Origin: Wenzhouxiangellaceae bacterium
GTDB lineage: Bacteria; Pseudomonadota; Gammaproteobacteria; Xanthomonadales; Wenzhouxiangellaceae
Reading direction: 5' to 3'
Length of the DNA: 47,718 bases
NCBI GenBank assembly: GCA_018334995.1
Contig: JAGXKW010000009.1
Coordinates: 17,931-65,648, forward strand
Of the stretch, positions 1 through 9,383 are shown piece after piece. Numbering within the stretch: the stretch's first letter is position 1; each line of letters opens with the position of its first letter. A model generated the notes under the pieces. It saw nothing but the letters and a program-made list of their open reading frames with translations. It was not told where the DNA came from and made no database searches. The position numbers were made by a program, and so were the translations under genes.

Positions 1-1103
1 ACGGCCCGGCGGAATCTGCAGCGCCTCGCGCAATATCGGCACTGTCACCGCCACTGCAGCCGCGAGTGCCGCCAGCCAGATGAAAGCGTACAGGCCCACG
101 GTTGGATGCGTCACCGCCGGAGGCAGCTGGCCATAGACCTCGGCGACCGGTGCGGCGATCAATTGCAGCAGCCGGTCTGAAAGCATGGTGCCGGCCACCA
201 GCCCGGCCAGCGCGCCGAAAGCGGCAATCACGGCCACCTCCGCGATCAGCATGCGCGCCAGCGTTCCATGAGTCATGCCCAGGGCGCGGAGCAAGCCGAA
301 AGTACGGCGACGCTGCACCATCAGGAAACTCAGTACGCTGTAGACGACGAACAGGCCGGTGGCCAGCGCGAGCAGGCTCATCGCGGTGAGGTTGGCGCGC
401 ATGCCGGCGGTCAGTTGACGCGCCGACGCGCGCTGGTTGGCGGCTGAAGTCAGCAGGAGTTCATCGGGCAGGCGGTCGCGCAGCCAGGCCTCGGACTCCG
501 CCGGCGCCAGCAGTTCCGACAGCCAGCCGCGCTCGTCGAGCATTTCCTGGGCCAGCGAGATATCCATCAGCAATCTGCGATCCAGGCCCGGCCTTCCTTC
601 GATGACTGCCGACAGGCGTACCGAACCGTCTTCCTCGGCGAGCTCGACCACCGCACCGGGCTCGAGTCCGAGCAGTTCCAGGGTCGACCGGCTCACGACC
701 GCAGCGGGCGCGTCATCGGCACCGTCGAACAGCGCCGCCGACAGCGCCGTGCCGTCGGTGCCGGTCAGCGTCCGGATCCCGCTGAACGGATCCACGCCGA
801 CGACTTCCATGCGCTGGCCTTCGACCCGCACCGACGCGCGCAGCACCGGGACGAAATCCGGCGCCCCGCTCGCGCGTGCGAGGCGGGCGTAGGTATCCAC
901 GTCCAGCCGGCCGGACGGATGACGCACGACCAGTGCCTGGTCGCCGACCAGCTCGGCCGACACCGCGTCCAGCGATTCGACCAGCGCGCCGCGCAGCAGC
1001 GCGACGCCGGTGACCACGGCCACGCCCGCGGCAATGCCGACGAGCGCCAGCAGCACCTGCGCCGGGTGGCGATGGAAAAACGCGCGCGACAGGCGGGCCA
1101 GCA

Positions 1104-1104
<1 letters not shown>
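1..1104 (-). CDS. FtsX-type ABC transporter permease (partial, 3' end beyond the window)
   Basis: Reading from the ATG at 1104 towards the left edge gives 368 uninterrupted codons beginning MLARLSRAFFHRHPAQ, with no stop before base 1, so the C-terminus is missing. A first membrane segment (VLLALVGIAAGVAVVTGV) is followed by a roughly 200-residue extracytoplasmic region of MacB-core type. A second membrane block (LTAMSLLALATGLFVVYSVL) is followed by the FtsX-like stretch with RRRTFGLLRALGMTHG and two more hydrophobic segments. This is the permease half of a LolCDE/MacB-like exporter. The ATG overlaps the stop of the ATPase gene (TGATG), so the two are translationally coupled. Permeases of this type with two FtsX domains run to about 800 residues, so a second half probably lies outside the window. 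The substrate cannot be told. Confidence 0.85.
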
Positions 1105-1779
<675 letters not shown>

Positions 1780-1787
<8 letters not shown>

Positions 1788-2211
1788 TGGCCGCTCCGGC
1801 CATTGCGCCGACAACCAGCAGCGCGATGGCCACCGAACTGAGCATCAGGCGCAGTCGCCGGTACCAGCCAGGATGGCCGGTCAACACCCAGCGCCACTCG
1901 GCGACCAGATGCAGCGCGAACAAAAGCGCCAGCCAGCCGGCAGCCGCGCTCAACGGCATGAGCAAAGCCGGCAGTGCAGCAAGCAGGAGCAGATTGCTGG
2001 CAATCAGCGCTGCGGAGCGATCCGAGGGTCGCTCCAGCACCACTGCCCACAGGCTTCCGTTCAGGAAGGCGAGGATCGCCAGCGCGTATCCGATCAGCAG
2101 CAATTGCAGCGAGGCCGGCGCGTCCACGTACCCGGCGAGCGCCAGTCCGGCAAACGGAAGAAGTCCGGCCCATCCCAGCGCTCTGGCCGTTTTGTGTCTG
2201 TTGTCCGTCAT
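1780..2211 (-). CDS. DUF3429 family membrane protein
   Basis: A 143-residue, very hydrophobic protein starting MTDNRHKTARALGWAGLLPF. Four to five membrane helices can be read (for example GLLPFAGLALAGYV, LLLIGYALAILAFLNGSLWAV, LIASNLLLLAALPALLMPL and a C-terminal LSSVAIALLVVGAMAG). The NGSLWAV and EWRWVLTGHPGWYRRLR stretches resemble the DUF3429 inner-membrane family, whose function is unknown. The ATG at 2211 has GGGAG seven bases upstream. An in-frame extension to 2298 would run through the REP/inverted-repeat element and is not credible. It is the first gene of a run with the ABC ATPase and permease, but nothing shows that it belongs to the transporter. Confidence 0.8.
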
Positions 2212-2253
2212 CGCGTTCTCCCGAGTCCGGTTAGGGCTTTGGTTTTGCTGAAA

Positions 2254-2390
2254 AGTGTCGTGTCTCAGTAGAGGGGATAAGCGCTGGCGCATCCACATTT
2301 GCCCGGCCTGAATGATGGATGCGCCAGCGCTTATCCACCCTACAAAAGCTTGAATTCAAGCGGTAGAGTCAGACGCTGAGACACGACACT
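2254..2390. repeat. 137-bp nested palindromic element with REP doublet (MITE-like)
   Basis: The outer arms are a perfect 15-bp inverted repeat, AGTGTCGTGTCTCAG at 2254-2268 and its complement at 2376-2390. Inside lies a perfect 21-bp inverted repeat at 2275-2295 and 2316-2336. Each of these copies is itself a hairpin of the form GGAT-AA-GCGC-TG-GCGC-ATCC, the bulged-stem form typical of REP sequences, flanked by GTAG/CTAC. A further 14-bp palindrome, GCTTGAATTCAAGC, lies at 2348-2361. No target-site duplication is visible at the outer ends. REPs of this form are usually dispersed by a REP-associated tyrosine transposase elsewhere in the genome. Confidence 0.8.
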
Positions 2391-2732
2391 GGTCAAGTTG
2401 GTTTGTACTACCTGCTTCAGTTGCCGTTTAAAGCAAACCACGGACAACACAGCTCGTCGATTTTGAATGGGCGTTCGGTTCGACCGGCCGCACCGCTCGG
2501 GGCTTGACCGACACGCGACACCACAATCTCCTGATCCGAACCGACCAGCAGGCACTGATAAGTTCGGATTTTGCCGGCGCCAGCGCTTGCAGACGAAATC
2601 AACCATCTGCGTGAATCTGCGGTTCCAGGTTTTGTTTTTCAGGCATGGCTGAGTCGAATGCATCATCAGGATTTACTATACCGCGCCGGCGGTCGAGCCT
2701 GGCTTATCGACGCAGCGCTACCCGACGGCGAC
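2391..2732. other. AT-richer intergenic stretch, no convincing gene
   Basis: About 340 bases between the palindromic element and the mnmG terminator. The base composition is visibly less GC-rich than the flanking genes. Short open frames exist on both strands (for example 2340-2666 minus, 108 codons), but they lack a ribosome binding site, have unnatural composition and cross the repeat. The stretch near 2596-2640 (CATCTGCGTGAATCTGCGG) resembles low-complexity intergenic repeats seen in many environmental bacteria. The promoter for the DUF3429-ABC genes must lie between here and 2211, but I cannot pin it down. Confidence 0.5.
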
Positions 2733-2769
2733 AAAAAAAAGCCCCAGCCGGGAGCCGTGGCCGGGGCTT
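2733..2769 (-). terminator. Rho-independent terminator of mnmG
   Basis: Read on the minus strand, a GC-rich stem (GCCCCGGCC pairing with GGCTGGGGC, one mismatch, loop of nine bases) is followed directly by eight T residues. It sits about 115 bases after the mnmG stop codon. Confidence 0.9.
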
Positions 2770-2884
2770 CAACAGTATGTCGACGACGGACGGGAGGGAG
2801 TCAAGAACCGAGAGGTAAACGCCGTCGACAAAAAGAGTATCGCGCGCTGGCGTGAACCGACGGTGAACAGCATGGACGCACCGG

Positions 2885-4765
2885 TCAGGCCGCCGAACGA
2901 ACCCGCTTGAGCCAGACCAGCAGCTGCGAAATTGCCGCCGGGGTCACGCCCGGAATGCGGCTGGCCTGGCCTACGGTGACCGGTCGCTGCCGCTGCAGCT
3001 TCTCGAGCACTTCGGCCGACAGCCCGCGCACGCGAGAGAAATCGAAATCTTCCGGGATCGGCATGTGTTCGGCGTTCCGCGCACGCTCGATCTCGACGCG
3101 CTGACGGTCCAGGTAGCCGGCGTAGCGGATCGTGGTCTCGACCTGCTCGGCGACGTCGGCGCGCTGGACGCACGGCCCGAGTTCGTCGACAGCCGCCAGC
3201 GCGGCATAGCCGATGCCGGGCCGCTTGAGCAGGTCGGCTGCCGAGACGTCCTTTTTCAGCGGGGTTTCCAGGCGTGCTTCCAGTTTGCGTGCCAGCGGAC
3301 TCTCGCAGCCGATGCGCAAGCCTTCCAGACGTGACACCTCGGATGCAATCGCTTCGCGCCGCGCGCAAAAGGCGGCAAAACGGGCCTTGTCGACGAGACC
3401 CAGTTCGTGGCCGATTTCGGTCAGGCGCAGATCCGCATTGTCCTCGCGCAGCATCAATCGGTACTCGGCGCGGCTGGTGAACATCCGGTACGGCTCGGAA
3501 GTCCCGCGCGTGATCAAGTCATCGACCATCACACCGATATAGGCCTCGGAACGCGCCGGCTGCCAGGCCGGCGTGCCGGCGACCGCGCGCGCGGCGTTGA
3601 GGCCCGCGAGGAGCCCCTGCGCAGCGGCTTCCTCGTAACCGGTGGTGCCGTTGATCTGTCCGGCCAGAAACAGCCTCGCGAGCACTTTCGACTCCAGCCC
3701 GGGATTGAGGTCGCGCGGGTCGATAAAATCGTATTCGATGGCATAGCCGGGCCGCGTGATCCGGACCTGCTCCAGGCCCGGGATGGTACGCACGAATTCC
3801 AGCTGCGCATCGAACGGCAAGCTGGTCGAAATGCCGTTTGGATACCACTCGTTGAGTTCCAGACCCTCGGGCTCGAGGAAGATCTGGTGCGAATCCTTGT
3901 CGGCGAAGCGCATCACCTTGTCCTCGATCGACGGGCAGTAGCGCGGGCCGGTGCCTTCGATGGCGCCGGAATACATCGGCGAGCGGTCCAGCGCGCCGCG
4001 GATGATCTCGTGCGTCGCCGGCCGGGTGCGCGTGATGAAGCACGATCGCTGCGCCGGATGGTCGGCGGCGGCGCCCATGAACGAAAACACCGGTCGCGGA
4101 TCGTCGCCCGGCTGTTCGGCCAGTTGCGCAAAATCGATGCTGCGTCCGTCAAGTCGCGGCGGGGTGCCGGTCTTGAGCCGGGCGATGTTCAGCGGCAGCG
4201 CGCGCAGGCGCTCGGCCAGCGCGCTGGCCGGCGCGTCCCCGGCACGCCCGCCCGAGGCCCGCGCCTGGCCCATGTGGATCAAGCCGCCGAGGAAGGTGCC
4301 GGTGGTCAACACCACGGCGCCGGCGTGGAAATCCAGACCCAGTCCGGTGCGGCAGCCGACGACCCGATCATGCTCGACGATCAGATCGTCGACACCGGCC
4401 TGGAAAACGGTCAGGCCGGACTGCTGCTCGACGATGCGTCGGACCGCGGCGCGGTACAGGTTGCGGTCGCACTGGGCGCGCGTGGCGCGGACCGCCGGGC
4501 CCTTGCTGGCATTGAGCCGGCGCCACTGGATGCCGGCCGCGTCGGCCGCCAGCGCCATGGCGCCGCCCAGCGCATCGATTTCGCGCACCAGGTGGCCCTT
4601 GCCGATGCCGCCGATGGCCGGATTGCAGCTCATCTGGCCAATGGTCTCGATGTTGTGCGTAATCAGCAGCGTATCGGCCCCGCACCGGGCCGAGGCGAGC
4701 GCGGCCTCGGTGCCGGCGTGGCCACCACCGATCACGATGACGTCGAAGTTTTCCGGATAACGCAT
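2885..4765 (-). CDS. mnmG: tRNA uridine-5-carboxymethylaminomethyl(34) synthesis enzyme MnmG
   Basis: FAD-dependent partner of MnmE that installs the carboxymethylaminomethyl group on wobble U34 of certain tRNAs. The 626 residues match the usual length (about 630). The N-terminal dinucleotide-binding motif [11 protein letters not shown] is at 12-22, the family motif [18 protein letters not shown] starts at residue 47, and [11 protein letters not shown] and [19 protein letters not shown] are conserved MnmG stretches. The C-terminal helical domain that binds MnmE and tRNA ends at [13 protein letters not shown] lies six bases before the ATG. The gene is not followed by rsmG or parAB here, and a strong terminator follows it. 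It is probably transcribed on its own or after the lipoprotein gene upstream. Confidence 0.98.
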   Translation of the reverse strand: MRYPENFDVIVIGGGHAGTEAALASARCGADTLLITHNIETIGQMSCNPAIGGIGKGHLVREIDALGGAMALAADAAGIQWRRLNASKGPAVRATRAQCDRNLYRAAVRRIVEQQSGLTVFQAGVDDLIVEHDRVVGCRTGLGLDFHAGAVVLTTGTFLGGLIHMGQARASGGRAGDAPASALAERLRALPLNIARLKTGTPPRLDGRSIDFAQLAEQPGDDPRPVFSFMGAAADHPAQRSCFITRTRPATHEIIRGALDRSPMYSGAIEGTGPRYCPSIEDKVMRFADKDSHQIFLEPEGLELNEWYPNGISTSLPFDAQLEFVRTIPGLEQVRITRPGYAIEYDFIDPRDLNPGLESKVLARLFLAGQINGTTGYEEAAAQGLLAGLNAARAVAGTPAWQPARSEAYIGVMVDDLITRGTSEPYRMFTSRAEYRLMLREDNADLRLTEIGHELGLVDKARFAAFCARREAIASEVSRLEGLRIGCESPLARKLEARLETPLKKDVSAADLLKRPGIGYAALAAVDELGPCVQRADVAEQVETTIRYAGYLDRQRVEIERARNAEHMPIPEDFDFSRVRGLSAEVLEKLQRQRPVTVGQASRIPGVTPAAISQLLVWLKRVRSAA

Positions 4766-4850
4766 GGGAACCTGAGGGCGAATGTGCCCAAGCTGTTGAA
4801 TTCAGACCGGTATCTTACACGGCAACGGCAATGCGGGAAGGCGCGACGCC

Positions 4851-4890
4851 CGATCGATTCCGATCGATTCCGATTGACTCCGATCGACTC
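4851..4890. repeat. 10-bp tandem repeat, four units
   Basis: Four head-to-tail decamers, CGATCGATTC, CGATCGATTC, CGATTGACTC and CGATCGACTC (consensus CGATYGAYTC), followed by a decayed CAATTGG. It lies in the 158-bp spacer between the end of the lipoprotein gene and the start of mnmG, about 85 bases upstream of the mnmG ATG. The period of one helical turn puts every unit on the same DNA face. Confidence 0.85.
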
Positions 4891-4923
4891 CAATTGGCCG
4901 CGCCCGCCCGGCTGTCCGGGCGC

Positions 4924-6192
4924 TCAGCGCCGCCGGCGACCGTCGGAACGCGTGCGCAACCGGTCGCGTCGGCTACTGCGCTCACCCTGACTGGACGAAC
5001 TTCGCCGGGACGCGCGACGCGGGGCGCGCTCGGGCGGTGGTGATTTCACCCGCGGCGTGTTTGCGGGCGCCCTGCGCGGACGGTCCGCTCGCGCCGATCG
5101 TGACGCCCGGTCCGGCCCGCGCTGGGTCTCTCGGATCAAAGAGCCGCGCGAGCGTGCGGCGTCCGAATACGACTCGGCGGCGCGCCGGCCACGGCTGGCG
5201 TCGCTGTTACGACGCGCGCCGGACTGGCCAATCGAGCGCGTGCCGGCGCGTTCGCTGCGCCGGGCCTGGTCGGTCCGGCGACTCCGCTCACGCCGGTGAT
5301 TTCCGCGATCGCTCACGATTACCCGCCCGCGCAGATTTTCGATCGGCACGCCGCGTTGCGCCGAGCGCCCGCGTTCGGACCGATCTTCACCGCGTCCGCC
5401 CCGGAGCTCGCCGCGTCGAGACGCCGATCGGGAACTTTCACGCGAATCATTCCGGCCGCGTCGCAACTGGCGTGATGCCGCCGAATCGGCCCGCACCGCA
5501 TCCGAACCCCGGGCCTGAAGTAGTTGCGAACGCGATTGCCCGCGTGCAGTTTCCGGCCGGCCGCGGCGCGTCGAGACCGCGCTTGCCGCCGATCTCGCGG
5601 CACCGCCCGTGCGGATCGCGGGCCCCTCGTCGCGGCGCGTGAGCAGCGACTGACGCGGGATGCCGGCGGGCGGGTGCTGCAGCTCGGCGAGGCGCTGGTC
5701 GATATGTCGAATCGGACGATGCTGCCCACTGCGGTACCCGCCATGACGGTACCCGCCCGGGTAAAGATCGTGGCCGGCGAAGAATCCCAGCGAAAAACGG
5801 GGATAGCGATGCTCGAAACCGTGCCAGGGATAGCCCGGGCCATAGCCTGCCGAATGCCATCGATGGGCCGGGCGGTAATATCCCAGCGCCCAGCCCGGAT
5901 ACGGGAAATACAGCGGTTGGTGATATCCGACATATACCGAATACGGGTGATAATGCCGGCTGAAATAGAAGTAGTCGATGGACCAGTAAGGGTAAATTAC
6001 CGGATTCGACACCACGTACCCGCTGCCCGCATATCCACCCGCGGCGCCGTAGCCCCCCGCGCTGCGGTAATAAGCGCCCGAGTCGATGTAATGGGACTGA
6101 TGATAGCTCGCACATCCACCGAGGAAGACCGCGGCAAGCAGGACTGCGGCGGCGCGAATCAAAACTGTAGATGCAGGGGCTCTTCGAATCAT
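4924..6192 (-). CDS. Putative lipoprotein with Tyr/Gly-rich N-half and Arg/Ser-rich C-half
   Basis: The 422-residue product starts MIRRAPASTVLIRAAAVLLAAVFLGGCAS. This is a clear lipoprotein signal peptide with lipobox LGGC, acylated Cys at 27, so it is exported and probably outer-membrane anchored. Residues about 28-170 are rich in Tyr, Gly, His and Pro (for example YPYWSIDYFYFSRHYHPY). From about 185 to the end the chain is dominated by Arg and Ser (RRDRLRTRSDGRRRR at the C-terminus), with no hydrophobic core, so it is highly basic and probably disordered. I recognise no domain. The frame is open throughout and the strand-specific lipobox supports coding. A wall-, LPS- or nucleic-acid-binding role for the basic tail is speculation. 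Confidence 0.75.
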   Translation of the reverse strand: MIRRAPASTVLIRAAAVLLAAVFLGGCASYHQSHYIDSGAYYRSAGGYGAAGGYAGSGYVVSNPVIYPYWSIDYFYFSRHYHPYSVYVGYHQPLYFPYPGWALGYYRPAHRWHSAGYGPGYPWHGFEHRYPRFSLGFFAGHDLYPGGYRHGGYRSGQHRPIRHIDQRLAELQHPPAGIPRQSLLTRRDEGPAIRTGGAARSAASAVSTRRGRPETARGQSRSQLLQARGSDAVRADSAASRQLRRGRNDSRESSRSASRRGELRGGRGEDRSERGRSAQRGVPIENLRGRVIVSDRGNHRRERSRRTDQARRSERAGTRSIGQSGARRNSDASRGRRAAESYSDAARSRGSLIRETQRGPDRASRSARADRPRRAPANTPRVKSPPPERAPRRASRRSSSSQGERSSRRDRLRTRSDGRRRR

Positions 6193-6226
6193 GTCGGTAA
6201 AGTACCACGGGCCGGATTAACCCAAA

Positions 6227-6255
6227 CTGAATCGGCGCCCCCGAGCGGCTACACT
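6227..6255 (+). promoter_or_regulatory. Probable promoter of the exonuclease gene, leaderless start
   Basis: CTGAAT (6227-6232), 17-base spacer, TACACT (6250-6255). The -10 box ends seven bases before the ATG at 6263, so transcription would begin at or next to the start codon. No Shine-Dalgarno sequence is present. Confidence 0.5.
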
Positions 6256-6262
6256 CCCCGGC

Positions 6263-7168
6263 ATGACTCCTGAACAAACGCCCCCGGTCCACTTGATCGA
6301 CGCGAGCATCTACATCTTTCGCGCCTGGTACTCCATGCCGGAGGATTTTGCCGATCCGCACGGCCGGCCGACCAACGCGGTATACGGTTTTGCGCGCTTC
6401 CTGTGCGAATTCCTGGAACACACCGGTACGCGCCATGCCGCCGTGGCGTTCGATGAATCCCTGGCGACTTCGTTTCGCAACGAGATCTTTCCCGAGTACA
6501 AGGCCAACCGCGAGCCGGCGCCGGCGGATCTCGAACGCCAGTTCAAGTGGTGCAAGGATCTCGCCGGATGCCTGGGGCTGCCGGTCTACTTCCACCCGCG
6601 CTTCGAGGCCGATGACTTGATCGCGGCACTATCGCGCTACTGGCGCCGGCGCGGGCATGCCGTGGCCGTGGTCACGGGCGACAAGGATCTGGCCCAGCTA
6701 CTGGGCGGCCCGGATGACTGCTGGTGGGACTTCGCGCGGCGCAACCGGCTGGATGCCGCCGGGGTCGAAAACAAATTCGGCGTACGCCCCGATCAGATCG
6801 CGGACTTTCTGGCTCTGACCGGCGACCCGATCGACAACATTCCCGGCGTGCCGGGCGTAGGGCCCAAGACCGCCGCAGCGCTGCTGTCACATTTCGGCAG
6901 CGTCGACGCGCTTTTCGAGCGCCTCGATGAACTTGTGTTCCTGAAGATTCGCGGTGCAAAGGCCATGGGTGCGCGACTGCGTCAGCACGAACCCACTGTG
7001 AGACTGTCTCGCCAGCTGACCGGACTGGAGATGCCGATCACCGAAATCGAGGATGCCAGGCACGATCCGCGTGGCCCGGCCAATCCGGATGCGCTGGACG
7101 TGCTGCTGGACGCGCTGGGCTTCGGGAGGACGCTGCGCGAGCGTCTGCACCGGCTGCCGACGAACTGA
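6263..7168 (+). CDS. 5'-3' exonuclease / flap endonuclease (PolA N-terminal domain family)
   Basis: Stand-alone relative of the DNA polymerase I 5' nuclease domain, 301 residues, metal-dependent, acting on 5' flaps or single-stranded 5' ends in replication and repair. Acidic metal ligands are visible in order: D13 (HLIDASIYIFRAW), D64 (VAFDES), E115/D117/D118 (FEADDLI), D140/D142 (TGDKDLAQLL) and D188/D191 in GDPIDNIPGVPGVGPKTAA. The last is the helix-3-turn-helix DNA-binding motif at 187-204. It is longer than E. coli Xni (about 250 residues). It is divergent from the lipoprotein gene (70-bp gap) and convergent with the beta-propeller gene 12 bases downstream. Confidence 0.92.
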   Translation: MTPEQTPPVHLIDASIYIFRAWYSMPEDFADPHGRPTNAVYGFARFLCEFLEHTGTRHAAVAFDESLATSFRNEIFPEYKANREPAPADLERQFKWCKDLAGCLGLPVYFHPRFEADDLIAALSRYWRRRGHAVAVVTGDKDLAQLLGGPDDCWWDFARRNRLDAAGVENKFGVRPDQIADFLALTGDPIDNIPGVPGVGPKTAAALLSHFGSVDALFERLDELVFLKIRGAKAMGARLRQHEPTVRLSRQLTGLEMPITEIEDARHDPRGPANPDALDVLLDALGFGRTLRERLHRLPTN

Positions 7169-7180
7169 TCGGCGGGCCGC

Positions 7181-8650
7181 TCAGCCCTGCGGCGGCGCCC
7201 CGCCACCCTGCTTGAGTTGCTCCAGCACCTCCTCGCCGACGACCGTATCCGTCGCATCCTCGATCGATACACGCAAAACCGGCACGTCCGGCAGTGGTGG
7301 ATCGATGGGACGTCCGTCCGAACCCACCCGTTGCCAGTGGCTGGCGGCCAGGAACAACAGATCGTCGCCGGCCACGGTGCCGAAAGTCGGGTCATCGAAT
7401 TCCGGCAGGGCCTTGGCCAGGGTCGCGATGTTGGCTACGCGCGTGCCCGACTCGTCCAGTTCCAGGCGCAGCACGCGCTGCGGCGTCACGCCGTTCTGGA
7501 TCGCCACCAGGTGATCGTCCCAGTGATAAAGACCGTCGATTCCGCCCAGATTGAGGGTCTCGGGAATGCCCAGGGCAAACCCCGTCGGCTGATCGCCCAG
7601 TTCGAAAAAGAAAATGCCCAGGTCGTAGTCGGCCACGTACAAGCGGCTTTCGTCCTCGGAAAGCGCAATTCCGCGCAAACCGGCAAAAACGGGATTGCCG
7701 ACAAGCGGCTGCGGCCGCTCGTCTTCCGGTCGCAGACGATAAATCAGCGGCGCGGAACTGTCGGATGCGTAGATGGTACCGTCGGAAGCAAGCGCCATGG
7801 CGCCGAGCAGGTGCGTTCGACCATCGGGCAGCACTCGATATTCGTCCAGTTTCTCGCCGGTCTCCAGGTCGAGCTTGATCAGCGCCGTGCGGCCGACGTC
7901 GGCGTTTCGAACGCCGCGGAACTGGCCGGTGCCGCCGGTGGCCACCCATAAATGACCGCGCTCGTCGTCGACCAGCAGGTCGAAAACCGCCTTCAGTCCA
8001 GGGGTATCGTCCGGCGCAGCGAAAGGAGTGAACCCGGTTTCGTCTTCTTCACGTACCAGGATCAACCCGTCGCGCACAGTCCCGATGAACGTGCGACCGG
8101 TTTCCGCGTCATGCGCCAGGGCTTCGGGCATCGGATGGCCCGCGTCGATTGCGAAGGCTTCGATGGCCTGACCCGACGGCTCGCCGGCGGTTTCCATCAG
8201 GTCGCGCAGGTGGCCGTAGAGCGGATACTGGCGCAGCGAATCAACTTCCTCGACTTCATCCCATTCGACGGCCAGGCCCTGCTGCTGCATCTTGAGCATC
8301 ATGTTGAACGCTTCCGACGTCCTGCCGGTCTGCGCATAGCCCATGACCAGCTGGCGCATGAAGTCGTAATTGAACGGCCGCAGCCGGTGCAGATTCTCCA
8401 CGGCGTTCACCCAGGCTTCGGTTTCACCGGACTCATAGGCGCGCGCCGCGCGTCGATACCAGGTCGCCAGCTGCGCAGCCGGCGACGCCGGCCGTTGCTC
8501 GACTTCGGCGGCCGGTTCAGCGGCATTGCCGTCCGACTGGGCTTGCGCTTGCTCCTGCGCCGGTTCCTGGGACTGCAGGTGCGTCGGCACACTCGCCGTG
8601 TACACGAGCGAAACGACAAGCGAAAAGATCTTCAGGGGGTTCAAGTCCAT
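7181..8650 (-). CDS. Exported NHL/SMP-30-type beta-propeller protein
   Basis: 489 residues from the ATG at 8650, chosen because it begins directly with a signal-peptide-like segment (MDLNPLKIFSLVVSLVYTAS). In-frame extension to 8785 adds a segment without signal character. After a Gln/Ala-rich linker (about 28-60), residues about 62-150 form an alpha-helical, TPR-like region (TWYRRAARAYESGETEAWVNAVENLHRL). The rest has repeating blade-like strands (GHLWVATGGTGQF, SDGTIYASDSSAPLIYRL, ESRLYVADYDLGIFFFEL), as in SMP-30/gluconolactonase/NHL propellers. Probably periplasmic. Substrate unknown. It is divergently placed to the Nudix gene with a 183-bp shared upstream region in which I see no clear promoter. 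Confidence 0.75.
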   Translation of the reverse strand: MDLNPLKIFSLVVSLVYTASVPTHLQSQEPAQEQAQAQSDGNAAEPAAEVEQRPASPAAQLATWYRRAARAYESGETEAWVNAVENLHRLRPFNYDFMRQLVMGYAQTGRTSEAFNMMLKMQQQGLAVEWDEVEEVDSLRQYPLYGHLRDLMETAGEPSGQAIEAFAIDAGHPMPEALAHDAETGRTFIGTVRDGLILVREEDETGFTPFAAPDDTPGLKAVFDLLVDDERGHLWVATGGTGQFRGVRNADVGRTALIKLDLETGEKLDEYRVLPDGRTHLLGAMALASDGTIYASDSSAPLIYRLRPEDERPQPLVGNPVFAGLRGIALSEDESRLYVADYDLGIFFFELGDQPTGFALGIPETLNLGGIDGLYHWDDHLVAIQNGVTPQRVLRLELDESGTRVANIATLAKALPEFDDPTFGTVAGDDLLFLAASHWQRVGSDGRPIDPPLPDVPVLRVSIEDATDTVVGEEVLEQLKQGGGAPPQG

Positions 8651-8833
8651 GGGATACCCGGTTTTTTTGAATTGGCTGATTGCTGAATCGGCGCGAGTCA
8701 CTGGGAGAACCGCCATCGCCGCTGCACCAGCGGCCGAAACAACGTGCGAACGGGAATGCGACCGTATTCGTGCCAGAATGTTCACGACGGTTCACTTCGA
8801 AACGGCATTGACGGAATCCATACTGGAAGCGAA

Positions 8834-9343
8834 ATGCAGATCACCACGCATTATAAGGGCCGCTACCTGAGCCTTGTCGAACGCGACGGCTGGGAATATG
8901 CCACTCGTACCAACCCCGTCGTGGCGGTGCTGGTGGCCTGGGTCGCCGATCGACTGCTGCTGGTCGAACAATTCCGCAAGCCGGTCGAAAGTCCGGTCAT
9001 CGAACTGCCGGCCGGCCTGGTCGGCGACCAGGGCGAAGAGTCCGTGATCGAGGCCGGACATCGCGAGCTCGTCGAGGAAACCGGCTACGCCGCCGGATGC
9101 CTGAGGGAAGTCCTGCGTTGTCCGACCTCGGCCGGCATGAGCGACGAAACCGCGGTGTTTCTGGCCGCCACCGGTCTCCAGCAAGTCGGCCCGGGCGGCG
9201 GCGATGCGAGCGAGGAAATCACGGTGCACGCCGTCACCCGGGACGAAGCCGACGCCTGGTTGCGGGCCCAGCAGGACCGCGGCAAGGCGGTGGACCCCAA
9301 GATCTTTACCGCGCTGTACTGGGGCCCGCCGGGCGCAAAATGA
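8834..9343 (+). CDS. Nudix hydrolase, ADP-ribose pyrophosphatase-like
   Basis: Hydrolyses a nucleoside diphosphate linked to another moiety; the context VVAVLVAWVADRLLLVEQFRKPVESPVIELPAGLV is typical of ADP-ribose/ADP-sugar pyrophosphatases. The 169-residue protein contains a Nudix box ending E-SVIEAGH-RELVEETGY, with the catalytic REL-EE-G core intact. The stretch between the PAGLV glycine and the first glutamate (GLVGDQGEE) is two residues longer than the classical G-x5-E spacing. The ATG at 8834 is set by GGAAG five bases upstream; the longer open frame to 8744 lacks a ribosome binding site. It is convergent with the MAPEG gene. Confidence 0.92.
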   Translation: MQITTHYKGRYLSLVERDGWEYATRTNPVVAVLVAWVADRLLLVEQFRKPVESPVIELPAGLVGDQGEESVIEAGHRELVEETGYAAGCLREVLRCPTSAGMSDETAVFLAATGLQQVGPGGGDASEEITVHAVTRDEADAWLRAQQDRGKAVDPKIFTALYWGPPGAK

Positions 9344-9383
9344 ACAGGCGCCTGGCCAACGGTCCCTGTCCAGCGATCGCCGC

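Noticed and set aside
2340-2666. 108-codon minus-strand frame between the REP element and mnmG
   Set aside because: No ribosome binding site, abnormal composition and overlap with the inverted repeat.
2571-2855. 94-codon plus-strand frame across the mnmG terminator
   Set aside because: Runs through a strong terminator hairpin and poly-A tract; not protein-like.
4766-4850. Sigma-70 promoter of mnmG
   Set aside because: TAAGAT on the minus strand is a fair -10 box, but no acceptable -35 box at 16-18 bases; too weak to list.
3407-4990. Open frame of 527 codons on the plus strand opposite mnmG
   Set aside because: It is the antisense shadow of a highly conserved GC-rich gene, and its product has no natural composition.
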